Shown here one piece after another: positions 1 to 7,161 of a stretch of 23,906 bases of DNA. The position numbers and the translations under genes were made by a program. Positions within the stretch are counted from its first letter, which is position 1; every line of letters begins with the position of its first letter. This DNA is from Eggerthellaceae bacterium (lineage in GTDB: Bacteria; Actinomycetota; Coriobacteriia; Coriobacteriales; Eggerthellaceae), in the NCBI GenBank assembly GCA_900754955.1, contig CAAEEV010000101.1:1-23906 (forward strand), given 5' to 3'. The notes under the pieces were generated by a model. It ran no database searches and was not told the DNA's origin. It worked only from the letters and a program-made list of their open reading frames with translations.

Positions 1-371
1 CGCTTCAGAAGCGTCCGAGCCGCGAGCTCGACCTCGAGGGCGTTGTGCGCGCACTCGGCATCGAGGACGTGCGTGTGGTCGACCCGCATGACATGAAGGC
101 CGTGCGCACGGCGCTCAAGGAGGCGACCTCCGCTGTCGACGTGCTCTCGGTGCTCATCTTCCGCGCGCCCTGCGTGCTGCTCGAGCGCAAGCGCCAGACG
201 CCCTACGAGGTGACGTCGGCCTGCACGGGCTGCGGCGTGTGCGCCACGCTCGGCTGTCCTGCGATCGCGCGCGACGCTGAAACGGGCGGCGCCTTCATCG
301 ACGCGGGCCAATGCATCGGCTGCGGCCAGTGCGCGCAATACTGCAACTTCGACGCGATCGTTCAAGGGTAG
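1..371 (+). CDS. iorA: Indolepyruvate:ferredoxin oxidoreductase alpha subunit, C-terminal end (5' cut by window)
   Basis: The reading frame is open from base 3, so the gene starts outside the window; about 122 C-terminal residues remain. IorA binds thiamine diphosphate and, with IorB, oxidatively decarboxylates arylpyruvates made by transamination of Trp, Phe and Tyr to aryl-acetyl-CoA, reducing ferredoxin in the cytoplasm. Two 4Fe-4S ferredoxin motifs are visible at the end: CTGCGVCATLGCPAI and CIGCGQCAQYCNFDAI. The first is atypical for a plain bacterial ferredoxin, as is usual in IorA tails. The TAG stop lies 7 bases before the iorB start, so the two are surely co-transcribed. Subunit identity is secure from the Fe-S tail and the iorB neighbour; substrate preference among aryl-pyruvates cannot be read from this fragment. 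Confidence 0.93.
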   Translation, partial: LQKRPSRELDLEGVVRALGIEDVRVVDPHDMKAVRTALKEATSAVDVLSVLIFRAPCVLLERKRQTPYEVTSACTGCGVCATLGCPAIARDAETGGAFIDAGQCIGCGQCAQYCNFDAIVQG

Positions 372-378
372 GTGGACT

Positions 379-960
379 ATGACGGCAACAACGGTACTGC
401 TGTGCGGCGTGGGTGGCCAGGGCACCATTCTCGCAGCTGATCTTCTCGCGCACGCGGCGATGGCCGCGGGCCTCGACGTGAAGGTCTCCGAGATCCACGG
501 CATGGCGCAGCGCGGCGGCGCGGTGACGACGGTCGTGCGTTTCGGCGATCACGTGGACTCGATGGTGTCCGATCGCGGCTGCGCCGACGTGGTCGTCTCG
601 TTCGAGACCACCGAGGCGCTGCGCAACCAGGCGCAGCTCAAGCAGGGCGGCGCGCTCATCGTGAACGACGAGTCCATCAAGCCGCTGCCCGTGCTGACGG
701 GCAAGGCCGCCATGCCGGCGCGTGCGCGCCAGGACCTCGAGAAGCTCGGCGCGCTCCTCGTGCCCGCCGACGAGATCGCACGCAAGGTCGGCAACGTCAA
801 AACGTCGAACGTCGTGCTGCTCGGCGCGCTCTCCGCGCGGCTCGGGTTTCCGATCGAGGCATGGGAGGACACGGTGGCGCACCGCGTGCCGCCCAAGACC
901 GTCGAGGTCAACCTCGAGGCGTTCCGCGCCGGCCGCGCATTCGTGACGGAGGGGGAGTAA
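379..960 (+). CDS. iorB: Indolepyruvate:ferredoxin oxidoreductase beta subunit
   Basis: This 193-residue protein has the usual length of IorB, the gamma-domain (POR/2-oxoacid oxidoreductase gamma) subunit that completes the IorAB heterodimer. The N-terminus shows GVGGQGT (residues 10-16), the nucleotide/CoA-side loop of this family, and SEIHGMAQRGG (37-47), a signature seen in IorB proteins. A GGTAGGTGG ribosome binding site precedes the ATG. With IorA it converts indole-, phenyl- or hydroxyphenyl-pyruvate plus CoA and oxidised ferredoxin to aryl-acetyl-CoA, CO2 and reduced ferredoxin. The stop codon is 2 bases before the ATG of the next gene (ACT protein), so the operon continues. Family assignment is firm; which arylpyruvate is preferred is unknown. 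Confidence 0.95.
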   Translation: MTATTVLLCGVGGQGTILAADLLAHAAMAAGLDVKVSEIHGMAQRGGAVTTVVRFGDHVDSMVSDRGCADVVVSFETTEALRNQAQLKQGGALIVNDESIKPLPVLTGKAAMPARARQDLEKLGALLVPADEIARKVGNVKTSNVVLLGALSARLGFPIEAWEDTVAHRVPPKTVEVNLEAFRAGRAFVTEGE

Positions 961-962
961 TC

Positions 963-1394
963 ATGACCGTTTCCCAGGTGAGCGTTTTCACGGAGAGCAA
1001 GCCCGGCCATCTGAGCCGCGTGCTCCATCTGTTCGAGGAAGCCGGCGTCAACGTGCGCGGCTACTCGGCCTCCGACACGGGCGAGTACGGCATCGTACGC
1101 TACATCGTCGACAAGCCCGACGTGGCGCTCAAGACGCTGCAGGACGCCGGCTGCGCATGCACCATCACGCCCGTGCTCTGCCTGCGCCTCGATGACACTC
1201 CCGGCGAGCTTGCGCGCGTCATGGGCGTGCTCGCGGCTTGCGAAATCAACGTGATCTACAGCTATTCGATGATCTCGACGTATATCGTGCTCAGCACGCC
1301 CGACATCGAGCATGCTGAGCGCCTCCTTAAGAACGAGCCGGTGGAGCTCGTCGACCAAGAAGCCATTACGCGCCTCGGCGCCGAGAACGAATAG
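963..1394 (+). CDS. Tandem ACT-domain protein, probable amino-acid sensor of the ior/paaK operon
   Basis: The ATG at 963 is preferred because a GGAGGGGGAG ribosome binding site ends 5 bases upstream; earlier in-frame codons lie inside iorB. The 143-residue product is two ACT-like modules: residues 3-70 (starting VSQVSVFTESKPGHLSRVLHLF) and 71-140 (starting VLCLRLDDTPGELARVMGVL). Each has the beta-alpha-beta pattern with a conserved Gly between strand and helix, a site where ACT domains bind amino acids. There is no catalytic or DNA-binding domain. Stand-alone ACT pairs are commonly found beside phenylacetate-CoA ligase and indolepyruvate oxidoreductase genes in anaerobes. I infer that it senses an aromatic amino acid and modulates IorAB or the ligase by contact; that is not shown by the sequence. 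Confidence 0.85.
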   Translation: MTVSQVSVFTESKPGHLSRVLHLFEEAGVNVRGYSASDTGEYGIVRYIVDKPDVALKTLQDAGCACTITPVLCLRLDDTPGELARVMGVLAACEINVIYSYSMISTYIVLSTPDIEHAERLLKNEPVELVDQEAITRLGAENE

Positions 1395-1402
1395 GTGAAG
1401 CC

Positions 1403-2803
1403 ATGACCAGGGAACAGGATCACGCGGAAGCAACGGAATTCAACATCACGAAGAAGGGCGGCGCGCTCGCGGCTGCGGCGGCGGGGCGCTACGACCTTCT
1501 TCCGATGTACAAGCCCGAGATCGAGTGCGCGAGCCGCGCGGAGATCGAGGCGGTACAGCTCGCCAAACTGAAGCAGCAGGTGGCGTGGACCTACGAGAAG
1601 GTGCCGTACTACCGCGAGAAGATGGACGAACTCGGCGTGAAGCCCTCCGACATCGAGCAGCTCTCCGATGTGCGCAAGCTCCCGTTCACCGACAAGAGCG
1701 TTCTGCGCGACACGTTCCCCTTCGGCCTGTTCGCCGTTCCCATGGAGGAGGTCGTCGAGCTGCACGCCTCGTCGGGCACGACGGGCAAGCCGATCGTCGT
1801 GGGCTACACGCAGGACGACATGGACGTGTGGAGCGAGTGCATCGCGCGCCTCGTGCAGATGGCGGGCGTGGTGCCGGGCGATCGCGCGCAGATGGCGTTC
1901 GGCTACGGCATGTTCACGGGCGGCTTCGGCCTGCACTACGGCCTGCAGCGCCTCGGCTGCACGATGATCCCCGCGGGTTCGGGCAACACTGAGCGCCAGA
2001 TCACCATGATCAACGACTACGGCACCACGGTGCTCATCTCCACGCCGTCCTACGCGATGCACATCTGCGAGGTGGGGGAGAAGATGGGCTTCGACTGGGA
2101 GAAGTCGACCCTGCGCGTGGGCCTGTTCGGCGGCGAGCCGTGCCCGCCGGGCCTCAAGGCCGAGATCGAGAAGCGCATGCACATCGTGTGCACCGACAAC
2201 TATGGTCTGACCGAGGTCATGGGCCCGGGCGTGTCGGGCGAGTGCCTCGCGCACCGCTTCCAGCAGCACATCGCCGAGGACCACTTCCTCTGGGAGGTTG
2301 TCGACCCTGATACGGGCGAACCTGTGCCCGAGGGCGAGATGGGTGAGCTCGTGCTCACGCCGCTTGACAAGCAGGCTATCCCCGTGCTGCGTTACCGCAC
2401 GCACGACCTCACACGCGTGTTCATCGAGCCGTGCGCATGCGGCCGCACGCTCGCCCGCATGGAGAAGGTGCGCGCCCGCTGCGACGACATGCTCATCATT
2501 CGCGGCACGAACGTGTTCCCGAGCCAGGTGGAGGACGTGCTCGCCGACATCGCCGAGGTCACGCCGCATTATCACATCGTCGTGGAGACGGTGAACGGCA
2601 TGGATGCGATGACCGTCGAGGTGGAGCTGCGCCCCGAGGCGTTCTCCGACTCGTTCGACGTGATGAACGGTATCAAGCACAAGATCGCCGACAAGCTCAA
2701 GGGCACGCTGCTCGTGGGCGTGGGCGTGCGTCTCGTCGAGCCGGGCGGCATCGCACGCGCGACGGGCAAGGCCAAGCACGTCGACGACCTCCGCGTGAAA
2801 TAG
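1403..2803 (+). CDS. paaK: Phenylacetate--CoA ligase family protein (AMP-forming)
   Basis: This 466-residue enzyme belongs to the adenylate-forming PaaK family: aryl acetate + ATP + CoA gives aryl-acetyl-CoA + AMP + PPi. The ATP-binding P-loop SSGTTGKP is at 123-130, followed by the YGLTE motif, the RYRTHD hinge region and a C-terminal domain ending GKAKHVDDLR, which holds the adenylation lysine. A zinc-type CACGRT stretch follows the hinge, as in anaerobic PaaK paralogues. The N-terminus carries about 35 extra residues before the usual PEIE..SR start. It lies 8 bases after the ACT gene. Beside IorAB it could recapture free indole- or phenylacetate, or run in reverse to make ATP from aryl-acetyl-CoA; the direction is inference. 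Many annotators name such genes only 'phenylacetate--CoA ligase'. Confidence 0.92.
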   Translation: MTREQDHAEATEFNITKKGGALAAAAAGRYDLLPMYKPEIECASRAEIEAVQLAKLKQQVAWTYEKVPYYREKMDELGVKPSDIEQLSDVRKLPFTDKSVLRDTFPFGLFAVPMEEVVELHASSGTTGKPIVVGYTQDDMDVWSECIARLVQMAGVVPGDRAQMAFGYGMFTGGFGLHYGLQRLGCTMIPAGSGNTERQITMINDYGTTVLISTPSYAMHICEVGEKMGFDWEKSTLRVGLFGGEPCPPGLKAEIEKRMHIVCTDNYGLTEVMGPGVSGECLAHRFQQHIAEDHFLWEVVDPDTGEPVPEGEMGELVLTPLDKQAIPVLRYRTHDLTRVFIEPCACGRTLARMEKVRARCDDMLIIRGTNVFPSQVEDVLADIAEVTPHYHIVVETVNGMDAMTVEVELRPEAFSDSFDVMNGIKHKIADKLKGTLLVGVGVRLVEPGGIARATGKAKHVDDLRVK

Positions 2804-2833
2804 CGCGCCGTCCCTTTGCTGAAAACGATTCGC

Positions 2834-3799
2834 ATGCATGCAGCCAGCCCTTCCGAGCGCCCCGTCGTGGGTCGTTTTGCGCCCTCGCCGACGGGGCGCA
2901 TGCATGCGGGCAACATCTTCGCCGCCCTCGTGGCCTGGCTCGTGGCCAAGGCGCAGGGCGGCGAGATCGTTCTGCGCATCGAGGATCTCGACCGCGATCG
3001 GTCGAAGCAGCAGTTCATCGATGCGGCGCAGCGCGATTTCGAGCTGCTCGGCCTCACGTGGGATCGCGGTCCCTTCTTCCAGCACGATCGCGACGAGGCG
3101 TATGCGGAAGCGTATCGTGCGCTCGAGGAACGGGGGCTCGTGTACCCGTGCTTCTGCACGCGTGCCGACCTCCATGCGGCTTCGGCGCCGCATTTCGGGG
3201 AGAAGCTCGTGTATCCGGGAACGTGTCGCGATCTGACGGCTGACGAGGTGGCAGAGCGTCTGAGGCGGCTCGCCGCGGAGGGGGCGGGGAGGCGTCCCGC
3301 GCACCGCGTGCGCGTTGACGAGCGCCGTGTCGAGGTGGAGGATCTCTTCCAGGGCGCTTACGCCCAGAAGCTCGATGAGGAGTGCGGCGACTTCCTTATC
3401 CGCCGCTCCGACGGTGCGTTCGCCTATCAGCTCGCCGTGGTGGTTGATGACGCCGCCCAGGGCGTGAACTGCGTGGTGCGCGGCATCGACCTGCTTCCCT
3501 CGTCGCCGCAGCAGGCGTATCTGCAGGATCTACTCGGTTTGCCGCGTGTAGCGTACGGGCATGTGCCGCTGTTTGTGGCGCCCGACGGGCGACGGCTTGC
3601 GAAGCGCAATCGCGACGCTGCCTTCGACGAGCTGCTGGCGCGCTTTCGGGCGCCGGCAGGAGTCATCGGGCACATCGCCTACATAGGCGGGCTCGTCGAG
3701 GCGGATGAACCGCATACGCCCGAGGATCTGCTCGCCACCTTCGATGTCGAACGTCTCGCAGCGCGCTATCGAAATCACATCAGCATCGAATACCGCTGA
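2834..3799 (+). CDS. gluQ: Glutamyl-Q tRNA(Asp) synthetase
   Basis: The product is a GluRS catalytic core without an anticodon-binding domain (about 321 residues), typical of GluQ-RS, which activates glutamate without tRNA and attaches it to queuosine-34 of tRNA(Asp). Visible are the class I signature region APSPTGRMHAGN (residues 16-27, HAGN replacing HIGH-like), the zinc site made by CFC and a downstream YPGTC, and the KMSKS-equivalent RRLAKRNRD. Truncation before the anticodon domain separates it from GltX. I chose the ATG at 2834 because the conserved core begins just after it; an in-frame TTG at 2816 is an alternative and neither has a good ribosome binding site. It follows paaK by 30 bases and is probably read through. 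The stop overlaps a 10-bp inverted repeat. Confidence 0.92.
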   Translation: MHAASPSERPVVGRFAPSPTGRMHAGNIFAALVAWLVAKAQGGEIVLRIEDLDRDRSKQQFIDAAQRDFELLGLTWDRGPFFQHDRDEAYAEAYRALEERGLVYPCFCTRADLHAASAPHFGEKLVYPGTCRDLTADEVAERLRRLAAEGAGRRPAHRVRVDERRVEVEDLFQGAYAQKLDEECGDFLIRRSDGAFAYQLAVVVDDAAQGVNCVVRGIDLLPSSPQQAYLQDLLGLPRVAYGHVPLFVAPDGRRLAKRNRDAAFDELLARFRAPAGVIGHIAYIGGLVEADEPHTPEDLLATFDVERLAARYRNHISIEYR

Positions 3800-3804
3800 T
3801 GTGA
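3775..3804. terminator. Inverted repeat at the gluQ/menA convergent junction, possible bidirectional terminator
   Basis: TCACATCAGC (3775-3784) and GCTGATGTGA (3795-3804) form a perfect 10-bp stem with a 10-base loop that spans the gluQ stop codon. On the minus strand it is followed by ATTTCG, on the plus strand by GTAAAGC, so there is no real U-tract. Its position between convergent genes argues for termination, but the poor tail keeps confidence low. Confidence 0.4.
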
Positions 3805-3856
3805 GTAAAGCATGCTGTCAAACGACCTGTCCGCTTGTCAGCATGGCCGCTTCTTG

Positions 3857-4831
3857 CTACAGAACAAGCATGATCCCCTTGCTCGCGAACAGGGCCGCTG
3901 CGTAGAACGCGCCGAGCACCACGTTGACAGTGCAGATCTGCGTCATGGCGGGGATGCGCGTCGGCGGCGCGAGGGGGTTGTGCAGCAGCGCGTTGAGGAA
4001 CGGGTAGGCGGCGAGCAGCATGAACGGCATGACGACGAGGCCCCCCGGGAACCACACGGCCACCACGGCCACGATCGCGGCAATCCAGACGAACACGAGC
4101 GCGTGGTAGAGACGACGCGCGCGGTTGCGCCCGAGCAGCACGGCGAGCGTCTTACGCTGCGCTTCAACGTCTTTCTCGACGTCGCACGTGTTGTTCGTCA
4201 GCATGATGAGCCCCACGCCGATGATAGTGGGAATCGCCCACACGATCATGAGCGCGCTGAGGGATCCGGTGAGCACCTGGTAACAGGCGAGGGGAATGAG
4301 CCCGCCCATCACGATGCCGCTCACTGCTTCGCCGATCGGCAGGTAGGAGATGGGCGTCTTGCCGCCTGAATAGAGAAACACGATGAGCGCGCCAATAAGC
4401 GCGATGACGAGGGGAATCCAGCCGGCGACGACGATGGCATAGATGCCGAGCAGAAACGCGGCGATGAGCATGCCGACGGCGAGCGTGAGCGCCGCGCGCG
4501 GGTTCACGTTGTTGTATACGAGCACGGCGTCGGACGGGTCGACGTTGTCCTCCTTGGAGTCGGTGCCCTTCACGTAGTCGAAGTAGTCGTTGAGCGTGTT
4601 GACAGCTGCCTGCATGAGGATGCAGATCACGAGCAGCGCGCAGGTCATGGTGACGGAAAGCGTGCCGGTGCCGGCGTAGGCGGCCGCCGCGGCAACAAGG
4701 CAGGGCATGATGGCCGCGGGCCAGGTGTGCGGCGCCGCGAGAAGCCAGGCCATCTTCGGCGTGAGCGGGCGGTAGGACGGGCTTGCGTCATGCCCGGCGG
4801 CAGTGGTGCGGTTGCTCGTGGATTCAACCAT
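3857..4831 (-). CDS. menA: 1,4-dihydroxy-2-naphthoate polyprenyltransferase (UbiA family)
   Basis: This 324-residue integral membrane protein transfers a polyprenyl chain to 1,4-dihydroxy-2-naphthoate, giving demethylmenaquinone. Both Asp-rich Mg-pyrophosphate motifs of the UbiA superfamily are present: NDYFDYVKGTD (first third) and NNTCDVEKDVEAQRKTLA (after mid-protein). Eight or nine hydrophobic segments surround them. The second motif followed by RKTLAVLLGR is characteristic of MenA rather than UbiA or heme O synthase. The start at 4831 has AAGGAG nine bases upstream. It is the last gene on its strand before convergent gluQ, and is separated from the upstream lipoprotein gene by a strong terminator, so it must have its own promoter in 4832-4855 or depend on readthrough; I see no convincing promoter there. 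Confidence 0.92.
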   Translation of the reverse strand: MVESTSNRTTAAGHDASPSYRPLTPKMAWLLAAPHTWPAAIMPCLVAAAAAYAGTGTLSVTMTCALLVICILMQAAVNTLNDYFDYVKGTDSKEDNVDPSDAVLVYNNVNPRAALTLAVGMLIAAFLLGIYAIVVAGWIPLVIALIGALIVFLYSGGKTPISYLPIGEAVSGIVMGGLIPLACYQVLTGSLSALMIVWAIPTIIGVGLIMLTNNTCDVEKDVEAQRKTLAVLLGRNRARRLYHALVFVWIAAIVAVVAVWFPGGLVVMPFMLLAAYPFLNALLHNPLAPPTRIPAMTQICTVNVVLGAFYAAALFASKGIMLVL

Positions 4832-4854
4832 GCGATGATGCTCCTTGTCATACG

Positions 4855-4887
4855 AAAAAGAGCCGCCTGCGCGGGGCAGGCGGCTCT
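4855..4887 (-). terminator. Rho-independent terminator after the 4922-5497 lipoprotein gene
   Basis: A perfect 12-bp stem, AGAGCCGCCTGC (4859-4870) with GCAGGCGGCTCT (4876-4887), has a 5-base loop and is followed on the minus strand by a TTTTT tail (4855-4859). It lies 34 bases after the lipoprotein stop and 24 bases before the menA start. Confidence 0.9.
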
Positions 4888-4921
4888 CGTATTGTAGCGC
4901 AAGCGGATGATGCCGAGACGC

Positions 4922-5497
4922 TTAGTTGCTCATCATGGCGACAGCGACGTCGTTGGAGGCCGAGTCAGAGGGCGTCCAGGTGTTGTTGGCCTTCGTGTAC
5001 TCGATGGTGATCGGCTCGCAGGGAGCGACTTCCACGTTCTTCAGCGTTTCCATCGTGGTCTGGCCGATGAGGGTGTTGAGCTCCTCTTCGCTCATGTTCG
5101 CCATGTCCTCGAACGACATGTTGTTCATGAGATCGGTGGCGGCGTCGGTCAGCGCCTGCTCAAAGCCGGAGTAGCTCTTGCAGGTGAGCGTCACCACAGC
5201 CTCAGCGGTGTCGCCATCGACCGTAATGCTGTCGATGGAGTAGTCGAAGCCCTCGAGGTAGGTCGTCATGAACTCGGTTCCGTCAATGCCGAACTCGGCG
5301 AGCTGGGAGACGTCCATGCCCTCGGAGAGCATCGACACCGTTTCCTCGTCGAGGTTCTTGATGCCGTCGAGCTCTTCGGTGATGGCGGTGCGAATGACCT
5401 CTTCATCGCTTTGGCCTGAGCAGCCCGCAACAAGGCAGGCAGAGAAGACCATGGCGAGCGCGAGCGCTCCGACAGCGATCAGTCTCTTGATTTTCAT
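4922..5497 (-). CDS. Hypothetical lipoprotein
   Basis: The 191-residue product begins MKIKRLIAVGALALAMVFSA and has a type II signal peptide with lipobox LVAGC, so it should be lipid-anchored on the outer face of the membrane. The mature part is acidic and Met/Asn-rich with helical N-terminal (EEVIRTAITEELDGI) and beta-rich middle (SIDSITVDGDTAEAVVTLTC) sections, the pattern of small coriobacterial lipoproteins related to DUF5105/DUF4878 domains. I recognise the style rather than a defined family and assign no function. AAGGAG lies 6 bases before the ATG. The leader contains a 16-bp near-perfect palindrome at 5521-5536, and a terminator follows, so this is probably a monocistronic unit. Confidence 0.85.
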   Translation of the reverse strand: MKIKRLIAVGALALAMVFSACLVAGCSGQSDEEVIRTAITEELDGIKNLDEETVSMLSEGMDVSQLAEFGIDGTEFMTTYLEGFDYSIDSITVDGDTAEAVVTLTCKSYSGFEQALTDAATDLMNNMSFEDMANMSEEELNTLIGQTTMETLKNVEVAPCEPITIEYTKANNTWTPSDSASNDVAVAMMSN

Positions 5498-5520
5498 GAG
5501 GGCTCCTTACCTCGACGTTT

Positions 5521-5536
5521 CATGCGCAGGCGCATG
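5521..5536. promoter_or_regulatory. 16-bp palindrome in the lipoprotein 5' region
   Basis: CATGCGC-AG-GCGCATG: two 7-base arms with a 2-base centre, 24 bases upstream of the lipoprotein start at 5497. A TATCAT sequence (minus strand) lies a little further upstream and may be its -10. The palindrome would then be near the transcript start, where a dimeric repressor could bind, or form a short hairpin. No regulator is identified. Confidence 0.35.
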
Positions 5537-5684
5537 TTCTGTTGATCTTATGATACTGGATTGAAGTGCGAACGAAGTTCTAAATATCGTCTGCGCGGTC
5601 TTCCGTGCGCGGTTTTTGCGGGCGCGTTGCGCTATGCTGGAACCATTCAGCAGCTCTGTGTCCCGTATGCGAAAGGAACGTCCC

Positions 5685-5723
5685 TTGATCAGCATTCTCT
5701 TCGTCTGCCACGGCAACATCTGA
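5685..5723 (+). pseudogene. Severed 5' end of the phosphatase gene (native start, 12 codons)
   Basis: From TTG at 5685 (or in-frame ATG at 5667) the frame reads ISILFVCHGNI and then hits TGA, whose last base is the first base of the inserted element. GAAAGGA at 5671-5677 is a good ribosome binding site for the TTG. The same residues, FVCHGNIC, begin the intact phosphatase at 10479. This is therefore the original beginning of that gene, cut off by integration. The sequence upstream (about 5560-5684, with TATGCT near 5632) is presumably its former promoter region. Confidence 0.88.
5700..5722 (+). repeat. attL, left 23-bp direct repeat
   Basis: The repeat begins TTCGTCTGCC and ends GCAACATCTG; it is identical to 10494-10516 and differs on both flanks (5699 C against 10493 G; 5723 A against 10517 T). 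It encodes FVCHGNI plus two bases of the following Cys codon, the phosphatase P-loop. Confidence 0.9.
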
Positions 5724-5725
5724 CA

Positions 5726-5771
5726 ATAAGGGCAAACCGCCTCATAAATGAGCGGTTTGCCCTTATCTTTT
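5726..5771. terminator. Strong hairpin just inside the left end, likely terminator
   Basis: ATAAGGGCAAACCGC (5726-5740) pairs perfectly with 5752-5766, and the loop can extend the stem with TCAT/ATGA. On the plus strand it is followed by CTTTT, on the minus by TGTC after TTAT. It lies 3 bases after the left repeat, so it would stop transcription from the old phosphatase promoter entering the element, and could also end the minus-strand XRE transcript. Confidence 0.7.
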
Positions 5772-5781
5772 GAACCCTGTG

Positions 5782-5805
5782 CAACTTTTTTACAACTTTT
5801 GGCGG
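5782..5805 (+). repeat. Left subterminal repeats, candidate recombinase arm sites
   Basis: CAACTTTT occurs twice 11 bases apart (5782-5789, 5793-5800); the second is within TTTACAACTTTTG (5789-5801), which recurs in the same orientation at 10351-10363 near the right end. Closely spaced short direct repeats inside both ends are what arm-binding domains of lambda-type integrases recognise. Function is inferred from position. Confidence 0.6.
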
Positions 5806-5833
5806 GTGCAAATCTGATTGCGTGAAACGCCCC

Positions 5834-6169
5834 CTAGTCGCGTTGCTTCGCGAGCGCGTTTCTGAGCGCACGCAGAACCTCAATTGCCACGGGCAGCTCG
5901 TCCACCTCGAACGAATCTAGAATTTCCTGCACCTCCGCCGAAAGCGCGGCCTTGTCGGCCTTCGGCACGTCCGACAAAAGCGCGTCTACCCCAACTGAAA
6001 GCTCGTCGGCGATTTTCGCCAGCACGGGCAGGCTCAGCTTCGTGTTTCCGGTCTCGATATGGCTCATATGCGTGACGGAGATGCCGACCCTTCCCGCCAG
6101 CGCCTCCTGCGACAGACCGCATGCCTTGCGGTAGCGCCTAATGCGTTGGCCTATCTCAAAGTATCTCAT
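5834..6169 (-). CDS. XRE-family HTH transcriptional regulator
   Basis: The 111-residue protein has a Cro/cI-type helix-turn-helix at residues 7-60 (IGQRIRRYRKACGLSQEALA, then VGISVTHMSHIETGNTKLSL), a linker, and an acidic then helical tail (about 65-111) probably for dimerisation. I chose the ATG at 6169 (GGTGA 4 bases upstream, start MRYFEIG); in-frame ATG 6184 and TTG 6193 are possible and would add 5 or 8 residues. It is divergent from the two-TM gene, with ATAGCC/ATAGGC/GCCTAT repeats in the shared region, so autorepression and control of the plus-strand cargo are likely. As the only regulator in the element it is a candidate master repressor of island genes. HTH call is firm; targets are inferred. 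Confidence 0.92.
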   Translation of the reverse strand: MRYFEIGQRIRRYRKACGLSQEALAGRVGISVTHMSHIETGNTKLSLPVLAKIADELSVGVDALLSDVPKADKAALSAEVQEILDSFEVDELPVAIEVLRALRNALAKQRD

Positions 6170-6227
6170 GCGGTCACCGCCCATCAAAATCAAGTTGCCT
6201 TGAATCCTATGGGCGATTCTTGTCGGT

Positions 6228-6264
6228 TATAATAGCCAGCATAGGCTATTTTATGCCTATATAG
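6228..6264. promoter_or_regulatory. Divergent promoter/operator region between XRE gene and two-TM gene
   Basis: TATAAT (6228-6233) is immediately followed by AATAGCC (6231-6237), which is inverted against GGCTATT (6244-6250); ATAGGC (6241-6246) is also inverted against GCCTAT (6255-6260). A similar CCTAT half-site lies at 6206-6210. Overlapping half-sites at a -10 element are typical of XRE repressor operators. A 7-bp hairpin GCGCAGC-AAAA-GCTGCGC (6284-6301) follows in the plus-strand leader. No good -35 matches the TATAAT. Confidence 0.55.
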
Positions 6265-6356
6265 TTTAACTAAGAAAACAGAAGCGCAGCAAAAGCTGCG
6301 CCGAGCACTTTGTTGGGGTGAGTCAGCTCCGTAGGGCGAGAGAAAGGTTAGAGCGT

Positions 6357-7145
6357 ATGGGGAGCCAAGAAGATTTGCTATCAGGAGTCGTCACGGCGCA
6401 CGATTTGATGCACCGCGTGGTGGGGCTGCAGAACCGCATCAACCAGCTGAGCACGCAGTTCGCTGCCAAGACGGAGAAGAAGACCAAGCGTCACCCCGTG
6501 CTCTACGCCGTGGCGGGCTTCCTCATCGCGTTCGCGCTCATCACCAGCACGCCGCTCAAGGCCATCACGTACCCGATAACCATCCCGTTCTTCTCGGCAG
6601 GCGGAATGGAGCTTCAGGTGATGGTCTGGAACATCGTTAACCTCGTGGTGTCCGCCATCATCGGCGCGGTTCTGTACGGGGTCATCTCAAAGTCGGCCGA
6701 CAAGGGGCGAGAGCGCAAGAACGCCACCATCGACCAGAGCAACGCGCAAGTGGAGGCCAACAACCAAGCGCTCGCGCAGAGTATCGAGCAGACGAAGCGG
6801 GAAATCTTCGCCGTGCAGCAGCGCTGGGCTGCGGAAGTCGCGCCGTGGTACCCGATGGACTACGACAACATCGACGCCGTGGACTTCTTCCTTACCGCCG
6901 TGCGCAACCACCGCGCGAGCACCGTGCAGGAGATGGTTAACCTCTACGAGACAGAGCGGCATCAGCGCCGTATGGAGCAGGGGCAGCAGCAGATTCTCAA
7001 CCAGCAGCGCATCGGCAACATGTTGCAGCTAGGCAATCTGTTCATGCAGGGGCAGGTTCTCAGCCAAGCCCAGCAGATAAACGCAAACACCGCAAGCGCC
7101 AGCAGCAACCTCGACTGGATTGCCAACGCGATGGGCAAGCGGTAG
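6357..7145 (+). CDS. Two-TM membrane protein with C-terminal helical domain, unknown function
   Basis: I chose ATG 6357 because AAAGG lies 9 bases upstream; an in-frame GTG at 6318 would add 13 residues. The 262-residue product has an N-terminal helical segment (NRINQLSTQFAAK), a basic KKTKRH stop-transfer patch, two TM segments (about 48-68 and 89-110), a coiled-coil stretch (about 118-155, rich in Q, N, E) and a cytoplasmic domain RWAAEVAPWYPMDYDNIDAV followed by FFLTAVRNHRASTVQEMVNLYE. The tail is Gln-rich and helical. The pattern of a WYP..Y.....V.FF...RNHRA motif followed by LYE and a Gln-rich helix occurs in uncharacterised small membrane proteins of gut Firmicutes and Actinobacteria, to my memory; I know no function. 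It is the first plus-strand gene of the element and probably under XRE control. Confidence 0.82.
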   Translation: MGSQEDLLSGVVTAHDLMHRVVGLQNRINQLSTQFAAKTEKKTKRHPVLYAVAGFLIAFALITSTPLKAITYPITIPFFSAGGMELQVMVWNIVNLVVSAIIGAVLYGVISKSADKGRERKNATIDQSNAQVEANNQALAQSIEQTKREIFAVQQRWAAEVAPWYPMDYDNIDAVDFFLTAVRNHRASTVQEMVNLYETERHQRRMEQGQQQILNQQRIGNMLQLGNLFMQGQVLSQAQQINANTASASSNLDWIANAMGKR

Positions 7146-7161
7146 CGGCCCGCCGTCGAAC

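Noticed and set aside
1262..3304. 680-residue minus-strand open frame
   Set aside because: It lies antisense to the ACT, paaK and gluQ genes, is His/Arg/Ala-rich with no domain, and has no ribosome binding site; it is a byproduct of GC-rich codon use.
3811..3845. Inverted repeat CATGCTG...CAGCATG after gluQ
   Set aside because: Short arms, 21-base loop and no tail; likely chance next to a better hairpin at 3775-3804.
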